From the NCBI RefSeq assembly GCF_018127965.1, contig NZ_CP072350.1, positions 1,178,001-1,242,000 on the forward strand: DNA of 64,000 nucleotides, read 5' to 3'. The DNA comes from Prevotella melaninogenica. GTDB taxonomy: Bacteria > Bacteroidota > Bacteroidia > Bacteroidales > Bacteroidaceae. Both the position numbers and the translations under genes were made by a program. The notes beneath the pieces are model-generated. The model saw only the letters and a list, made by a program, of their open reading frames with translations, was not told the DNA's origin and made no database searches. Shown here in pieces: positions 1-10,222 of this stretch (the first letter of the stretch is position 1; every line of letters begins with the position of its first letter).

Positions 1-260
1 TTTACTTGATTAAGTTCCTGATCGGTGAGATTATCACGCTGCATAGTAAACTTAATTGCAGACTGATACTCATCAATCAACTTCTGATAATCCTGGACAC
101 TAATCTTTTTGCCCAAGATTTCTCCAATCTGCTGACGCGCTTCGCCCTTGATTCCATCACACGAGCGAGCTGCATCTCCAGCTAAGAATGCAAACAAGGC
201 AAGACCGATAGCGCCTACCAGTATGCCGCCTTTGCTTCTAATTTTTCCTAATGCTGCCAT
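1..260 (-). CDS. PpiD/SurA-like periplasmic foldase, N-terminal fragment
   Basis: The start codon is at 260-258 and the gene runs off the left edge, so only about 86 residues are visible. The protein begins MAALGKIRSKGGILVGAIGL, a short basic N-terminus followed by one hydrophobic segment, and continues with GEILGKKISVQDYQKLIDEY, which looks like the start of a SurA_N domain. This matches the membrane-anchored PpiD-type peptidyl-prolyl isomerases of Bacteroidales, which assist folding of outer-membrane proteins in the periplasm. It lies downstream of the CNNM-family gene on the same strand, and the whole block encodes envelope functions. The PPIase domain is outside the window, so the assignment rests on the N-terminus and the context. 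Confidence 0.72.
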   Translation of the reverse strand, partial: MAALGKIRSKGGILVGAIGLALFAFLAGDAARSCDGIKGEARQQIGEILGKKISVQDYQKLIDEYQSAIKFTMQRDNLTDQELNQV

Positions 261-360
261 TTTAGATTTATTATTTGATTTTAATTATTCTATTCAATAT
301 GACAAATTGCCCACAAAAATACAAAAAAAAGGGCAAGTATCATAATTTTTCATTCAGAAA

Positions 361-1626
361 TTACTCTGTGCCATTGACTTTTAGCCGTACTAGTTCTATT
401 TTTGTCATGGTGTTCTTGATTATCTTAAACTCGTATTGCCCAACAGTAATGATTTCGTTTAGTTTTGGAAAACTCTGATAGACGTGTAACAATAAGCCTC
501 CGACTGTCATATAATCATCATTCTCTGGCAAATCAAGATTGAACATTTCATTCACCTTGTCAATTTCCAAACGTGCCGAAAGGACATACTCGTTATCATT
601 TATCTGCTTTGCAATATACTTTGTATTGTCATGCTCATCCTCAATGTCGCCGAAGATTTCTTCTACGATATCTTCCAATGAAACAATACCGCTGGTACCG
701 CCAAACTCGTCCACAACCACTCCCAAGCTTTTCTTTTGGATAAGGAAAACCTGCATAAGTTTATGTGCAGCCATCGTCTCTGGCACAAACGGCATTTGTC
801 GGATATGGTCTTTCCAGTTCTTTGGAGAACGGAACATCTCTGAAGAGTGAATATAACCCTTTATATGATCGATATCCCCTTCATAAACAACGATCTTAGA
901 GTTGCCACTTTCTATGAACATTTGCTGTAGTTCTTCGAGTGAGCAATTCTCTTCAACAGCCTTAATCTCAGTACGTGGCACCATGCAATCACGCACTTTC
1001 GTATCTTGAAACTCCAAGGCATTTTGAAATATCTTTACCTCGTCTTCTATTTCATCTTCGTTCTTAGCATTCTCAATAGTACTCTGTACGAGGTGGTCAA
1101 GGTCTACCCTGGTAAACGTACCATCAGACTCTTTCTCGTCCATCTTTACACCAACAAGACGCAAAAGGACTCGCGCAAGAAAGGTTGCAAAGCGACTAAT
1201 AGGCCAAAGAATAATAAAAAAGACATATGCCAATGGGGCAAAAAAAGTTAGTAAGCGGTTAGGATTGCTCTTAAACAAGGTCTTAGGTAAGAACTCTCCT
1301 GTAAAAAGAATGATGAGTGTTGATGCTAAAGTATCTAATATCACACGTGTTGCCGAATCAAATGATGCAAACAGTGTCGTATCAAATATCTGAGCAAAGA
1401 AGATACCATAGATAACAAGAACAATGTTGTTACCTACAAGCATCGTAGATACAAAACCATTCGGATTATTATAATAGATGGTTAGACACTTTTGTGCAAT
1501 ACCATTCTTCTCCTTATCCATCTCCGCAAGAAGACGATTACTTGCAACAAAGGCAATCTCCATTCCTGAAAAGAATGCAGAGAGTACCATTGTTATTATA
1601 ATTCCTATAATTAAATTTATATCCAA
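361..1626 (-). CDS. CNNM/CorC-HlyC family membrane protein (GldE-like)
   Basis: 421 residues. The first ~170 residues hold several membrane segments of the DUF21/CNNM type (opening helix IIGIIITMVLSAFFSGMEIA). About residues 200-330 form a CBS-domain pair (VRDCMVPRTEIKAVEE; LGVVVDEFGGTSGIVSLEDI), and the last ~80 residues resemble the CorC_HlyC domain. The family covers Mg/Co efflux proteins, proteins once called haemolysins, and the Bacteroidetes gliding accessory protein GldE. This neighbourhood (OMP, LptC, this protein, PpiD) looks like general envelope biogenesis rather than gliding. The length is normal for the family. The substrate cannot be read from the sequence. Confidence 0.85.
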   Translation of the reverse strand: MDINLIIGIIITMVLSAFFSGMEIAFVASNRLLAEMDKEKNGIAQKCLTIYYNNPNGFVSTMLVGNNIVLVIYGIFFAQIFDTTLFASFDSATRVILDTLASTLIILFTGEFLPKTLFKSNPNRLLTFFAPLAYVFFIILWPISRFATFLARVLLRLVGVKMDEKESDGTFTRVDLDHLVQSTIENAKNEDEIEDEVKIFQNALEFQDTKVRDCMVPRTEIKAVEENCSLEELQQMFIESGNSKIVVYEGDIDHIKGYIHSSEMFRSPKNWKDHIRQMPFVPETMAAHKLMQVFLIQKKSLGVVVDEFGGTSGIVSLEDIVEEIFGDIEDEHDNTKYIAKQINDNEYVLSARLEIDKVNEMFNLDLPENDDYMTVGGLLLHVYQSFPKLNEIITVGQYEFKIIKNTMTKIELVRLKVNGTE

Positions 1627-1738
1627 TTTCTTATTACTATTTAGTGCGACTTAGTGAACAGTTCCCGTACATGTTAGCCTTAAATCTCTTCCTATATATG
1701 ACAGTTATGAACCTATTTTCTCATCTTCTATGATTGTG

Positions 1739-1804
1739 CTGATGCCCCACACATATCGTGCGAAGGCTTAGCACCAATGGTGCGGAGCACTAATTGCAAT
1801 GCAA
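1739..1804. repeat. 22-bp repeat array, class B, copy 1
   Basis: Three consecutive 22-bp units (1739-1760, 1761-1782, 1783-1804) carry the GCAC/GTGC-type core of class B, for example GCACCAATGGTGC at 1771-1783. The array occupies the 323-bp gap between lptC (ends 1950) and the CNNM gene (starts 1626). I see no gene or clear promoter in the rest of that gap. Confidence 0.7.
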
Positions 1805-1949
1805 TAGATTAATGAAAGGAAAACAACTTGTTGTAAGTAAGGAGTTATAAGGATAAACTTACTAACGCTTAAAACAACACAAAACTATCTATTTAAGAGA
1901 GATTATACATGGTAGGGAAGAATATTTAAGTTTTATCAAACTACAATCA

Positions 1950-2540
1950 TTACTTTTGGTTTACTACAGGACCTTTCATGCTATCGACACGTGTGGTATC
2001 AATAGGCGTAAAAGGAGAACCAGCAGGCGACATAAACTCATTATTAGAGAAGATGCCCCACCCCTTTGTCTGTCGTATCTCGTAATTTGTCATCTGTTCA
2101 TCACTATGGAACCAGTTTCCTTGCAACTCCTTATCAGGTGTCTTAAGGTGTGAATAAGAATATGACCACATCTCATGGTTGCGCTCATCCCAATAGAGTT
2201 CATTGCTATAGAAATTAAGCCCTTGCGCTGTAAGGATTCTTACACGTCCTCTCAGTTCCCAACGACGGTCCTTGTCAAAGTAGACAGCAGAGTCACATTG
2301 AATATAACCTACCACATGTTTCTTCAAGTCAAACTGAGTAAGTAGGATTCCTTTATTGAAAGTCCAGCGTGAAGGCCTTCTATTCTCATTAATTTCCCAA
2401 CGCTCAGTAACAATACGATATTTGATAACGCCTGAATCTGAGATAAGTGTATTGACACCATATGTAGTCATAACCGGCACAGAGTCACGGTCATGAATAG
2501 CAGGAGCTGTATGCTCACGTTCCTCAGAACAGGAAACCAT
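1950..2540 (-). CDS. lptC: LPS export protein LptC (lipoprotein-like N-terminus)
   Basis: LptC spans the periplasm in the Lpt machine and carries lipopolysaccharide from the inner-membrane LptBFG complex to LptA. From the first ATG the protein has 196 residues and opens MVSCSEE, a lipobox-like sequence. The body is a beta-rich LptC/OstA-like repeat (DSGVIKYRIVTERWEI; VHS-type ends such as SHLKTPDKELQGNWFHSDE). The reading frame continues upstream of this ATG for 20 codons, encoding a hydrophobic segment (FKPLFIFIGLVLFTASYA) that begins directly after the stop codon of the upstream OMP gene and contains no ATG, GTG or TTG. The true N-terminus is therefore uncertain; see the finding. The gene lies 60 bp downstream of the OMP gene and is probably co-transcribed with it. 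Confidence 0.82.
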   Translation of the reverse strand: MVSCSEEREHTAPAIHDRDSVPVMTTYGVNTLISDSGVIKYRIVTERWEINENRRPSRWTFNKGILLTQFDLKKHVVGYIQCDSAVYFDKDRRWELRGRVRILTAQGLNFYSNELYWDERNHEMWSYSYSHLKTPDKELQGNWFHSDEQMTNYEIRQTKGWGIFSNNEFMSPAGSPFTPIDTTRVDSMKGPVVNQK

Positions 2541-2600
2541 AGCATAGCTCGCTGTAAATAATACTAATCCAATAAAAATGAATAAAGGCTTGAACGCATA

Positions 2601-3908
2601 TTATTCAACCTTGAACTTAGCAAACCAACGCTCATTGAATGTGAAACCAACGTTGATACGGAACATATTTTCCTTAATCATCCCCGTAACACTCTGGTTC
2701 ACCCACTCTGCACTGATATTCAACATACTACGATTATTGTAAGCATTGAGAATTGGAATACCAACTCCAAGGCTTGCTGAAAGCTCGCGTGGACCATCTA
2801 CACCATTAATCTTCAGATAAGGACTGGCATAGCTAAAACCTGCTCGATAGTGCATACGACTAAAGAAACCACGATAGCGTTCACCCTTACAGTAGTCACC
2901 TCCCAATGTAAACTTATGACGGTCATTGAATTGTCCATCAACAAGATTATAGCTTGTTGTACCATTTACCGTCGTTAATTGTGGGTACTTAAGCTTAGCC
3001 CACTTCTGCAACTGATAGTCAACGCCGAACTTCAGGCGGTTATTATGATTCCACATCAAACCAACTCCGAAGGTATGAGGCAGTTCAAGAGAGTTTGATA
3101 CAACATAACGAGTTGTATCAGAAACGCTTGTCTGTGAATTTGTTGAAATCAAATTACACTCAGCCTCTGTTCCTAAATTATGCCCAAGAGAGTAAGTAAG
3201 ACCCAAGGTCAGCTCATTCTTCTTATCTACAGCATAAGTATATTGTGCACCGAAGTCAACCTTATAGCTCTTTACCTGCGCAGAATAATTCTTTGACAAT
3301 GTATTAACATAACTGTCACTATAGGTATTTGTCGAATTACGATTCAGTGTTCCCCACAAGTAACCAATACTCGCACCAAATGAGAAACCCTTAAAAGGCT
3401 CCCAGCCAGCACCTAAATAAACAAGATGTAAACCACCACTACCATTATAAGCATTGGAATACGTGGCATTTACAGAAGATGTACTTGGGAAAGCATTGAC
3501 ATTTTGAGTGTTACTAAAGTTGTAACCTACATTTGTATAAGGTAAAAGACCAAAGCTAACACCCACATGCTTAAAAGCTCTGAATGACGCAACAACGTAT
3601 TCAATATCAGCATTCTTAGCATTTACCTTATTGCCATTTTCCTCAAAGTTAGTCAACTGAAGGCTAACACCTGCATCAAATATGAATGAAAGAGAGTCAA
3701 CAGAAGCGTATGAAGCAGGGTTCGCATAGTTCACCTGATTACGCTCATGAAATCCGTATGCCAATCCGTTCATACCACGATTAAAACTTGTTGCCTGAGA
3801 TGCCAAAGCACCTAATCCATACTGACTATATGGAGAGTTAGTTCCGCTTTGAGCTGACACCTGTACTGCAAGACCTGCAAGGAACGCTGCTGCAATTATC
3901 TTTTTCAT
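2601..3908 (-). CDS. Outer-membrane beta-barrel protein (FadL/OmpP1-like)
   Basis: I place the start at the ATG at 3908 (MKKIIAAAFLAGLAVQVSAQ), which gives a clean signal peptide cleaved after VSA. A longer frame back to 3947 would add a basic, non-signal extension. The mature protein is rich in alternating aromatic and polar strands (VSFGLLPYTNVGYNFS; FKGFSFGASIGYLWGTLNRN) and ends in an aromatic-rich strand (ERWFAKFKVE), as expected for an outer-membrane barrel of about 435 residues. The N-terminal NSPYSQYGLGALA and the repeated glycine pattern recall the FadL-like OMPs of Bacteroidetes, but the cargo is unknown. It heads the envelope block with lptC downstream. A TAACTTTG -7 box (complement of 3958-3965) lies about 50 bp upstream. 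Confidence 0.75.
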   Translation of the reverse strand: MKKIIAAAFLAGLAVQVSAQSGTNSPYSQYGLGALASQATSFNRGMNGLAYGFHERNQVNYANPASYASVDSLSFIFDAGVSLQLTNFEENGNKVNAKNADIEYVVASFRAFKHVGVSFGLLPYTNVGYNFSNTQNVNAFPSTSSVNATYSNAYNGSGGLHLVYLGAGWEPFKGFSFGASIGYLWGTLNRNSTNTYSDSYVNTLSKNYSAQVKSYKVDFGAQYTYAVDKKNELTLGLTYSLGHNLGTEAECNLISTNSQTSVSDTTRYVVSNSLELPHTFGVGLMWNHNNRLKFGVDYQLQKWAKLKYPQLTTVNGTTSYNLVDGQFNDRHKFTLGGDYCKGERYRGFFSRMHYRAGFSYASPYLKINGVDGPRELSASLGVGIPILNAYNNRSMLNISAEWVNQSVTGMIKENMFRINVGFTFNERWFAKFKVE

Positions 3909-4024
3909 TCGCTTTCTTTTTCTTATTCTGACAATATGTCTAAACAATATATTGGCGCAAAGTTATTAAAAAAAATCTATATTGCAGAAAAACAATAAAG
4001 GATTTTGATTTTTAATAAGCTTTC

Positions 4025-4055
4025 TTTGTGCTCTCATGCTTTTTTACTACCTTTG
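4025..4055 (+). promoter_or_regulatory. Bacteroidetes-type promoter for the DUF4105 gene
   Basis: TTTG at 4025-4028, a 19-bp spacer, then TACCTTTG at 4048-4055. This is an exact match to the Bacteroidetes consensus. Transcription would start about at 4061, next to the ATG at 4064, leaving almost no leader. Confidence 0.75.
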
Positions 4056-4063
4056 CGGAGAAA

Positions 4064-5242
4064 ATGAAAAAGGGATTATTATATATTGTACTGACTTTCA
4101 TCCTGTCTGTTGTTAACGCTACAGCGGGGGCTCAGTCTATGCGTAATCCTGATAGTATTCAGATATCCCTTTTGACTTGTTCACCTGGTAAAGAAGTTTG
4201 GGCACAATATGGTCATACCGCTATTCGATATTACGACAAAGAAAGCGGAGAAGACCTTGCCATCAACTATGGTATTTTCTCCCTCGACCAAACCTACTTT
4301 ATCCCTCGTTTTGTTCTTGGTATGACAGACTATCGCATGGGAGTTCAACCTATGGATATGTTCCTTGCCCAATATAGTTACGAAGGGCGAGGAGTTGTCG
4401 AACAGGTCCTAAACTTATCAGCTGAGGACAAAGAGGTTATACATAAAGCTCTGCAGGAGAATATGAAGCCTGAAAATGTTGTTTATCGCTACAACTACTT
4501 CTTTGACAACTGTACCACAAGGGCACGTGATATGCTCGTCAATCACCTCCATGGAAAGGTTGTTTATCCACCAGCAGAAGAAGATGCAACGTTCCGTTCT
4601 ATGATACATAAATGGAACAACAAATATGAATGGTCACAATTCGGAGAAGACCTTCTACTCGGTGTGAATGCTGACCGTAAGACAACAAAGTCTGAACAGC
4701 AGTTTCTTCCAGAGAACTTAAGAAACGACTTCGATAAAGCTACCTATAAAGGAAAGCCATTAGTAAAGGAAACTAACATACTATTAGATGCTGAAACAGA
4801 AGTGGCAGAACCAGCTTTTCCACTTTCTCCGCTATCTATAGCACTCATATTTGCAGCTATCAGTCTTGTAATGATGCTCTTTAGCTATCGTAGACAGCAG
4901 GTTTATTGGGCGTGGGACTTAGCTTTAATGCTTACATCGGGGCTCATAGGAATAATCTTCTTCATAATGATTTTCTCTCAACATCCATGTGTTAGCTTGA
5001 ATTTCATCCTATTATTCTTTAATCCTTTACCATTGTTCTTCCTTTATAATACAATTAAAAAGAAGAAGATAATATGGTGGAAAATATGGGGAGTACTCAT
5101 CATTTTAGGACTTTTCGGAAGTTTATTCCAAGAAATACCACTGCCAATACTAATTGTGGCATCATTCTTGCTATTACATTGTATAGTACATTTACGGATT
5201 AATAAAGCGGTTACAACAACCGTGAGTAATTCAAAGAAATAA
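4064..5242 (+). CDS. DUF4105-family membrane protein
   Basis: The start is the ATG at 4064 (MKKGLLYIVLTFILSVVNATAGAQ), chosen because it gives a signal peptide and lies just after a consensus promoter; the frame can be extended to a GTG at 4028 but that would fall inside the promoter. The mature N-terminal half (about residues 25-250) resembles DUF4105: DSIQISLLTCSPGKEVWAQY, then YGHTAIRY and YFFDNCTTRARDM, in which conserved H, C and R could form an active site. The C-terminal ~150 residues hold four to five membrane helices. The family is common in Bacteroidetes and its biochemical role is not established. The downstream small secreted protein starts 7 bp after the stop. Confidence 0.75.
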   Translation: MKKGLLYIVLTFILSVVNATAGAQSMRNPDSIQISLLTCSPGKEVWAQYGHTAIRYYDKESGEDLAINYGIFSLDQTYFIPRFVLGMTDYRMGVQPMDMFLAQYSYEGRGVVEQVLNLSAEDKEVIHKALQENMKPENVVYRYNYFFDNCTTRARDMLVNHLHGKVVYPPAEEDATFRSMIHKWNNKYEWSQFGEDLLLGVNADRKTTKSEQQFLPENLRNDFDKATYKGKPLVKETNILLDAETEVAEPAFPLSPLSIALIFAAISLVMMLFSYRRQQVYWAWDLALMLTSGLIGIIFFIMIFSQHPCVSLNFILLFFNPLPLFFLYNTIKKKKIIWWKIWGVLIILGLFGSLFQEIPLPILIVASFLLLHCIVHLRINKAVTTTVSNSKK

Positions 5243-5248
5243 AAGATA

Positions 5249-5617
5249 ATGAATAAATACATCACCGCATTACTTGTCGTTCTTGCGGCAACAGGAGTCG
5301 AGGCGCAGAGCTATCAGTCTGCGCTAAAGATTGCGTTGGGTGATGTCAATATCGAAGATCTTTGCCATAAACAAGCGTTTAAAGGTGTTGAACAGGAGAT
5401 TTTGTCAGTTCTTGAAGCTTTTAAGCAGATTAAAGAAGACGAAGAAATAGAGCCTGCACAAAGCAAAGCAGCCTTTGTGACAGACTTATTCGACAATTAT
5501 TCTATAGCTTTAACATCTCAATCAAATAATAATCAGGAATCACAACTATTCCTTCCTAATCCTTCCTTAAGGACTGGAATCAAGATTCGTGCCCCCAGTT
5601 TACTTCCTTTAGTGTAA
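5249..5617 (+). CDS. Small secreted protein of unknown function
   Basis: 122 residues with a signal peptide (MNKYITALLVVLAATGVEAQ). The mature part is mostly helical and acidic (EILSVLEAFKQIKEDEEIEP) with a polar C-terminal tail rich in N, S and Q. I recognise no domain. It starts 7 bp after the DUF4105 gene and precedes secA by 84 bp, so it is probably the second gene of a two-gene unit. The signal peptide and tight spacing support it being a real gene. Confidence 0.6.
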   Translation: MNKYITALLVVLAATGVEAQSYQSALKIALGDVNIEDLCHKQAFKGVEQEILSVLEAFKQIKEDEEIEPAQSKAAFVTDLFDNYSIALTSQSNNNQESQLFLPNPSLRTGIKIRAPSLLPLV

Positions 5618-5701
5618 TAAACAGTGTTACAAAACATAGATATATAGAAGTAAACAAAGAGGTAAAACCTCTAATATAAATAACAAACTCAATTAGAATA
5701 A

Positions 5702-8700
5702 ATGAATTTCAATAAGATATTAAAGGCACTTTTCGGAGATAAGTCAACACGTGATATGAAGCTTATACAGCCATACGTAGATAAGGTAAAGGCTACATAT
5801 CCAGAGATTAAAGCACTCAGCAATGACGAATTGCGTGCAAAGACAAAGGAAATCCAGAAGTTTGTTCAGGATGCTGGTAAGGAACAACGTGAGAAGATAG
5901 CCGAACTTCGTGCAACAATTGAAGCTACACCGATTGAAAATCGTGAAGCTATTTTCAATCAAATAGATAAACTTGAGAAAGAAGCTCTTGATAACTATGA
6001 GAAGGCTCTCGATGAAGTTATGCCAGTAGCATTCTCTATTGTCAAGGATACAGCACGTCGTTTCTCTGAGAATGAGGAAACAATCGTAACAGCAACCGAC
6101 TTCGATCGTGAGTTGGCTGCAGACCCTTCAAAGGACTTTATCACTATTGATGGCGACAAGGCTATCTACCATAACCACTGGACAGCAGGTGGCAACGACC
6201 TTAAATGGGAAATGGTTCACTATGATGTACAGGTATTCGGTGGTACAGTTCTTCATCAAGGTAAGATTGCCGAGATGGCTACTGGTGAAGGTAAGACCCT
6301 TGTTGCTACCCTCCCAGTATTCCTTAATGCCCTCACAGGTAATGGTGTTCATGTCGTAACAGTCAATGATTATCTTGCAAAACGTGACTCTGAGTGGATG
6401 GGTCCTCTCTATATGTTCAACGGTCTTTCAGTTGATTGTATTGACAAACACCAACCAAACTCTCCTTCACGTCGTAAGGCTTATCAAGCAGATATCACCT
6501 TCGGTACCAATAATGAGTTTGGTTTCGACTATCTGCGAGACAATATGGCAGTATCACCAGCCGACCTCGTACAACGTCAGCACAACTATGCTATTGTCGA
6601 TGAGGTTGACTCTGTGTTGATTGACGATGCTCGTACACCTCTTATTATTAGTGGTCCAGTACCAAAGGGTGACGTACAGATGTTTGAAGAGTTCCAGCCA
6701 TTGGTACAGAGCCTCTATGAGGTTCAGCGCAAGCAGGCTACAGAACTTCTTTCAGAAGCTCGCCACAAGTTGGCTGAGGCACAGAAGAATGCAAACAATA
6801 AAGAGGTTTTCCAGAAGCTTCAGGAGGAAGGATTCCTTGCCCTCTATCGTTCATTTAAGGCACTGCCAAAGAACAAGGCCCTCATTAAATACCTCTCTGA
6901 GGAAGGTATCAAGGCTGGTATGCTGAAGACAGAGGAGTATTACATGGCTAATAACAACCGTGAAATGCCAAAGGCTATTGAGCCTCTCTACTTCGTGACA
7001 GACGAGAAGTTGAACTCATGCGACCTCACAGACAAGGGTACTGCATGGTTGGCTGCACAGGTAAAGGATGACCAGTTGTTCGTATTACCTGATATTACCA
7101 CAGAGCTTTCTGCACTTGAGAAGCAGAAGGATGATAAGGTTATTGATGAGCAAACATATATCGACCAGAAGGATGCGTTGATGGCCCACTACGGTGTTCA
7201 GAGTGAGCGTGTTCATACATTGCAGCAGCTCTTAAAGGCATACACCATGTTTAACAAGGACGATGAGTATGTTGTCTTGAATGGTGAGGTTAAGATTGTC
7301 GACGAGCAGACTGGTCGTATCATGGAAGGTCGTCGTTGGAGCGATGGCTTGCATCAGGCTGTCGAAGCAAAGGAACACGTAAAGGTAGAGGCAGCTACAC
7401 AGACTTTCGCAACGATTACTTTACAGAACTACTTCCGTATGTACCACAAACTTGCAGGTATGACGGGTACAGCTTCCACTGAGGCTGGTGAGTTCTGGGA
7501 CATCTATAAACTCGATGTTGTTGAGATTCCAACCAACCGCCCAATCCAACGTAAGGATATGGAAGACCGCGTTTATAAGACAGCACGTGAGAAATATGCA
7601 GCTGTTATCGACGAGGTTGAGGCAATGAGAAATCAAGGTCGTCCTTGTCTTGTTGGTACAACATCTGTCGAAATCAGTGAGCTTTTGAGTAAGATGCTTA
7701 ACATGCGTAAGATTCCACACCAGGTATTGAATGCTAAGCAGCACTTGAAAGAGGCTCAGATTGTTGCCGAGGCAGGTCGTTCAGTAGATGGTCTTGGTGC
7801 AGTAACAATCGCTACCAACATGGCAGGTCGTGGTACCGATATCAAGCTTTCTCAGGAAGTAAAGGATGCTGGTGGTTTAGCAATCATCGGTACAGAACGT
7901 CACGAGAGCCGTCGTGTAGACCGTCAGCTTCGTGGTCGTGCTGGTCGTCAAGGTGACCCAGGTTCATCAGTATTCTATGTATCACTTGAAGATAAGTTGA
8001 TGCGTCTCTTCGGTTCAGAGCGTATTGCTAAGGTAATGGATAGACTCGGCTTTGAAGATGGTGAGCGTATTGAGAGTTCAATGATTTCAAATAGTATTGA
8101 ACGCGCCCAGAAGAAGGTTGAGGAAAACAACTTCGGTATCCGTAAGCGTTTGTTAGAATATGATGATGTCATGAACAAGCAGCGTACAGTTATCTATGAG
8201 AAGCGTCGTCACGCTTTGATGGGTGAGCGTATCGGCATGGATATCTCTAACATTATCTGGGACCGTTGCGTAAACATCATTGAGAACAATGACTATGAGG
8301 GTTGCAAGGAACAATTCTTGAAGATTCTTGCAATGGAATGTCCATTCACTGAGGAAGAGTTCAATGGTGGTAACACTTCAGAACTTTCTGAGCGCAGTTT
8401 CCAGGCTGCAATGGAGGCTTTCTCACGCAAGACAGAGCGTATCCAGACTGTAGCATGGCCTATCATCAAGCAGGTATATGAGAATCAAGGCGCGATGTAT
8501 GAGCGTATCATGGTTCCAATCACAGATGGTAAGCGCGTTTACAACATTCCATGCGACTTAAAGGAAGCTTACGAGAGCGAGGCTAAGTCTGTTGTTAAGC
8601 AGTTTGAAAAGGTTATTCTTCTCCATATCATTGATGATGATTGGAAAGAGAATCTCCGCCAGTTAGACGACCTCCGTCACTCTGTACAGAATGCTTCTTA

Positions 8701-9061
8701 CGAGCAGAAAGACCCACTGCTCATCTTCAAGTTGGAGAGTGTGAAGTTGTGGGACAACATGATTGACGATATGAACAACCGTACTGCAAGTGTACTCATG
8801 CGCGGTCAGATTCCAGAGATGCAGCCAGCTGAGGACATTCAGGAGGCTGCACCAGAGGAGCATAGCCAGCAGTACAGAGAGGAGAAGGTGGAACTAAATG
8901 ACCCTAACCAGGTTGCTGCAGCACAGCATGACACCCGCGAAGGCGCACAGGAAGTAAACCACACTCCATATCGTGCAGACAAGATGCCACGTCCAAACGA
9001 CCCATGTCCATGTGGTAGTGGTAAGAAATTTAAGAATTGTCATGGTCGCGATATCCGTTAA
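5702..9061 (+). CDS. secA: Preprotein translocase ATPase SecA
   Basis: SecA is the ATP-driven motor that pushes unfolded preproteins through SecYEG. The protein has 1119 residues, longer than E. coli SecA (about 900) but typical of Bacteroidetes. Visible elements are the Walker A motif MATGEGKT (about residues 192-199), the DEVD-type Walker B ([16 protein letters not shown], near 298), an enlarged region from about 345 to 450 in the preprotein cross-linking domain (a helical, Lys/Glu-rich insertion), [12 protein letters not shown] and [14 protein letters not shown] in the second nucleotide-binding domain, and a C-terminal SEC-C zinc finger ([13 protein letters not shown], last ~20 residues) that binds SecB or ribosomes. 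The ABC-ATPase gene begins inside its last 20 bp. Confidence 0.98.
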   Translation: MNFNKILKALFGDKSTRDMKLIQPYVDKVKATYPEIKALSNDELRAKTKEIQKFVQDAGKEQREKIAELRATIEATPIENREAIFNQIDKLEKEALDNYEKALDEVMPVAFSIVKDTARRFSENEETIVTATDFDRELAADPSKDFITIDGDKAIYHNHWTAGGNDLKWEMVHYDVQVFGGTVLHQGKIAEMATGEGKTLVATLPVFLNALTGNGVHVVTVNDYLAKRDSEWMGPLYMFNGLSVDCIDKHQPNSPSRRKAYQADITFGTNNEFGFDYLRDNMAVSPADLVQRQHNYAIVDEVDSVLIDDARTPLIISGPVPKGDVQMFEEFQPLVQSLYEVQRKQATELLSEARHKLAEAQKNANNKEVFQKLQEEGFLALYRSFKALPKNKALIKYLSEEGIKAGMLKTEEYYMANNNREMPKAIEPLYFVTDEKLNSCDLTDKGTAWLAAQVKDDQLFVLPDITTELSALEKQKDDKVIDEQTYIDQKDALMAHYGVQSERVHTLQQLLKAYTMFNKDDEYVVLNGEVKIVDEQTGRIMEGRRWSDGLHQAVEAKEHVKVEAATQTFATITLQNYFRMYHKLAGMTGTASTEAGEFWDIYKLDVVEIPTNRPIQRKDMEDRVYKTAREKYAAVIDEVEAMRNQGRPCLVGTTSVEISELLSKMLNMRKIPHQVLNAKQHLKEAQIVAEAGRSVDGLGAVTIATNMAGRGTDIKLSQEVKDAGGLAIIGTERHESRRVDRQLRGRAGRQGDPGSSVFYVSLEDKLMRLFGSERIAKVMDRLGFEDGERIESSMISNSIERAQKKVEENNFGIRKRLLEYDDVMNKQRTVIYEKRRHALMGERIGMDISNIIWDRCVNIIENNDYEGCKEQFLKILAMECPFTEEEFNGGNTSELSERSFQAAMEAFSRKTERIQTVAWPIIKQVYENQGAMYERIMVPITDGKRVYNIPCDLKEAYESEAKSVVKQFEKVILLHIIDDDWKENLRQLDDLRHSVQNASYEQKDPLLIFKLESVKLWDNMIDDMNNRTASVLMRGQIPEMQPAEDIQEAAPEEHSQQYREEKVELNDPNQVAAAQHDTREGAQEVNHTPYRADKMPRPNDPCPCGSGKKFKNCHGRDIR

Positions 9062-9794
9062 TAACCTTATAAAGAACTTCGGGGATAAGACAGCTGTGTC
9101 TATCCCCGATTTTTGTTTTCCCTCCAACGAGATTATTGGTCTTGTTGGGAATAACGGTGCTGGTAAGACAACGCTCTTCCGTCTGATTCTTAATCTAATC
9201 AAAGCTGACAGCGGTATCGTAAACTTCTGTCTTACTGACGAAAACACCCAACAGGATAAAGCAAATCTTAACAGCAATGTGACTATGGTTTCTCATCTTG
9301 AGGACGCATGGAAAAGTTATATAGCTGCTTATCTTGACGAGAGTTTTTTAATAGAGTTCCTTACGCCAAAAGAGTTCTTTACCTTTATTGCGAAAGTCAA
9401 TAACATTAAAGAACAGGAGCTGGAAGAAAGACTTAACAGTTTACAATCCTTCCTTGGCGATGAGGTTCTTGGCAGAAAAGTATATATCCGTGAACTATCT
9501 GCAGGAAACAAACAGAAGGTTGGCATAGCTGCCGCCCTACTCTCTTGCCCTAAGTTTGTAATCCTTGACGAACCTTTCAACTTCCTCGACCCAAGCAGTC
9601 AGAATCATCTTAAAAAACTTTTGATAGAGTATAAAACGAAACATAAGGCTTCTATTCTCATATCAAGTCACAATCTACACCATACAACAGATATCAGTAA
9701 CAGAATCGTATTGATGGAGAAAGGAGAGATTATAAAGAATATTGATGACGTAACAGAGGAGTCGATAAAGGAGTTAGAGAACTACTTCTTGTAG
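9042..9794 (+). CDS. ABC transporter ATP-binding protein (no permease nearby)
   Basis: About 250 residues from the ATG at 9042, which overlaps the end of secA by 20 bp. A longer frame back to 8973 reads through the SEC-C coding region out of frame and is unlikely. The ATPase core is complete: Walker [10 protein letters not shown] (about residue 36), signature LSAGNKQKV, Walker [14 protein letters not shown] and the switch His in SSHNLHH. It looks like the ATPases of ABC-2-type exporters or of gliding/secretion complexes (CcmA/GldA-like). No permease gene is adjacent; the next gene is convergent. It may work with a permease encoded elsewhere or be translationally coupled to secA only by chance. 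Confidence 0.85.
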   Translation: MVAISVNNLIKNFGDKTAVSIPDFCFPSNEIIGLVGNNGAGKTTLFRLILNLIKADSGIVNFCLTDENTQQDKANLNSNVTMVSHLEDAWKSYIAAYLDESFLIEFLTPKEFFTFIAKVNNIKEQELEERLNSLQSFLGDEVLGRKVYIRELSAGNKQKVGIAAALLSCPKFVILDEPFNFLDPSSQNHLKKLLIEYKTKHKASILISSHNLHHTTDISNRIVLMEKGEIIKNIDDVTEESIKELENYFL

Positions 9795-9811
9795 AGACAT
9801 AAAAATATTAG

Positions 9812-10055
9812 AAACGAATAAGAGGGTGTGTTAAAATAGACACATCCTCTCTTTTTATTTTCTAAAACTTACTCCGTCCACAAAAAGGGTCAACAGTTTT
9901 TATCAAAACAGTCGACTATTTTTCAAAAACAGTCGACTGTTTTTTAAAAAAGGGTTGACGGTTTTTTAAAAAAGGGTTGACGGTTTTCACAAAATAGGTC
10001 AACAGTTTCTTCAAAAAGAGGAAGTGTCTATTTTGACACACCCTCTTATTCGTTT
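9812..10055. repeat. MITE-like element: long terminal inverted repeats around a 22-bp array (class A)
   Basis: The left end (9812-9856) and right end (10013-10055) are near-perfect inverted repeats of about 43 bp (AAACGAATAAGAGGGTGTGT at each outer edge, read inward). Between them six units each carry a GTYRAC palindrome, starting at 9889, 9911, 9932, 9954, 9976 and 9998. The spacing is 22 bp except for one step of 21. The element sits exactly between the convergent ABC-ATPase and ccsBA genes. Its folded transcript could act as a two-way terminator. It encodes no protein. Confidence 0.75.
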
Positions 10056-10103
10056 GTAAGCAACAACAAAAACTAACTTTTCTTGTTCTCATCTATTAGT
10101 GTG

Positions 10104-10176
10104 CTACTACTCCGCACATGTGGTGCTGCAGCCCCGCACATATGGTGCTAATGGTCAACACCATTTGTGCGAAGCC
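10104..10176. repeat. 22-bp repeat array, class B, copy 2
   Basis: Three units at 10104-10125, 10126-10147 and 10148-10169 with cores such as CCGCACATGTGGTG and CCGCACATATGGTG, and a partial fourth. The array lies 50 bp past the class A element, still in the convergent gap before ccsBA. Confidence 0.7.
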
Positions 10177-10222
10177 TTCCTTAACTCTCAATAAACATAT
10201 GAGTACAACACACATGTACACC

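Noticed and set aside
8973..9041. Extended N-terminus of the ABC ATPase
   Set aside because: The 23 extra residues are an out-of-frame reading of the SecA zinc-finger coding sequence.
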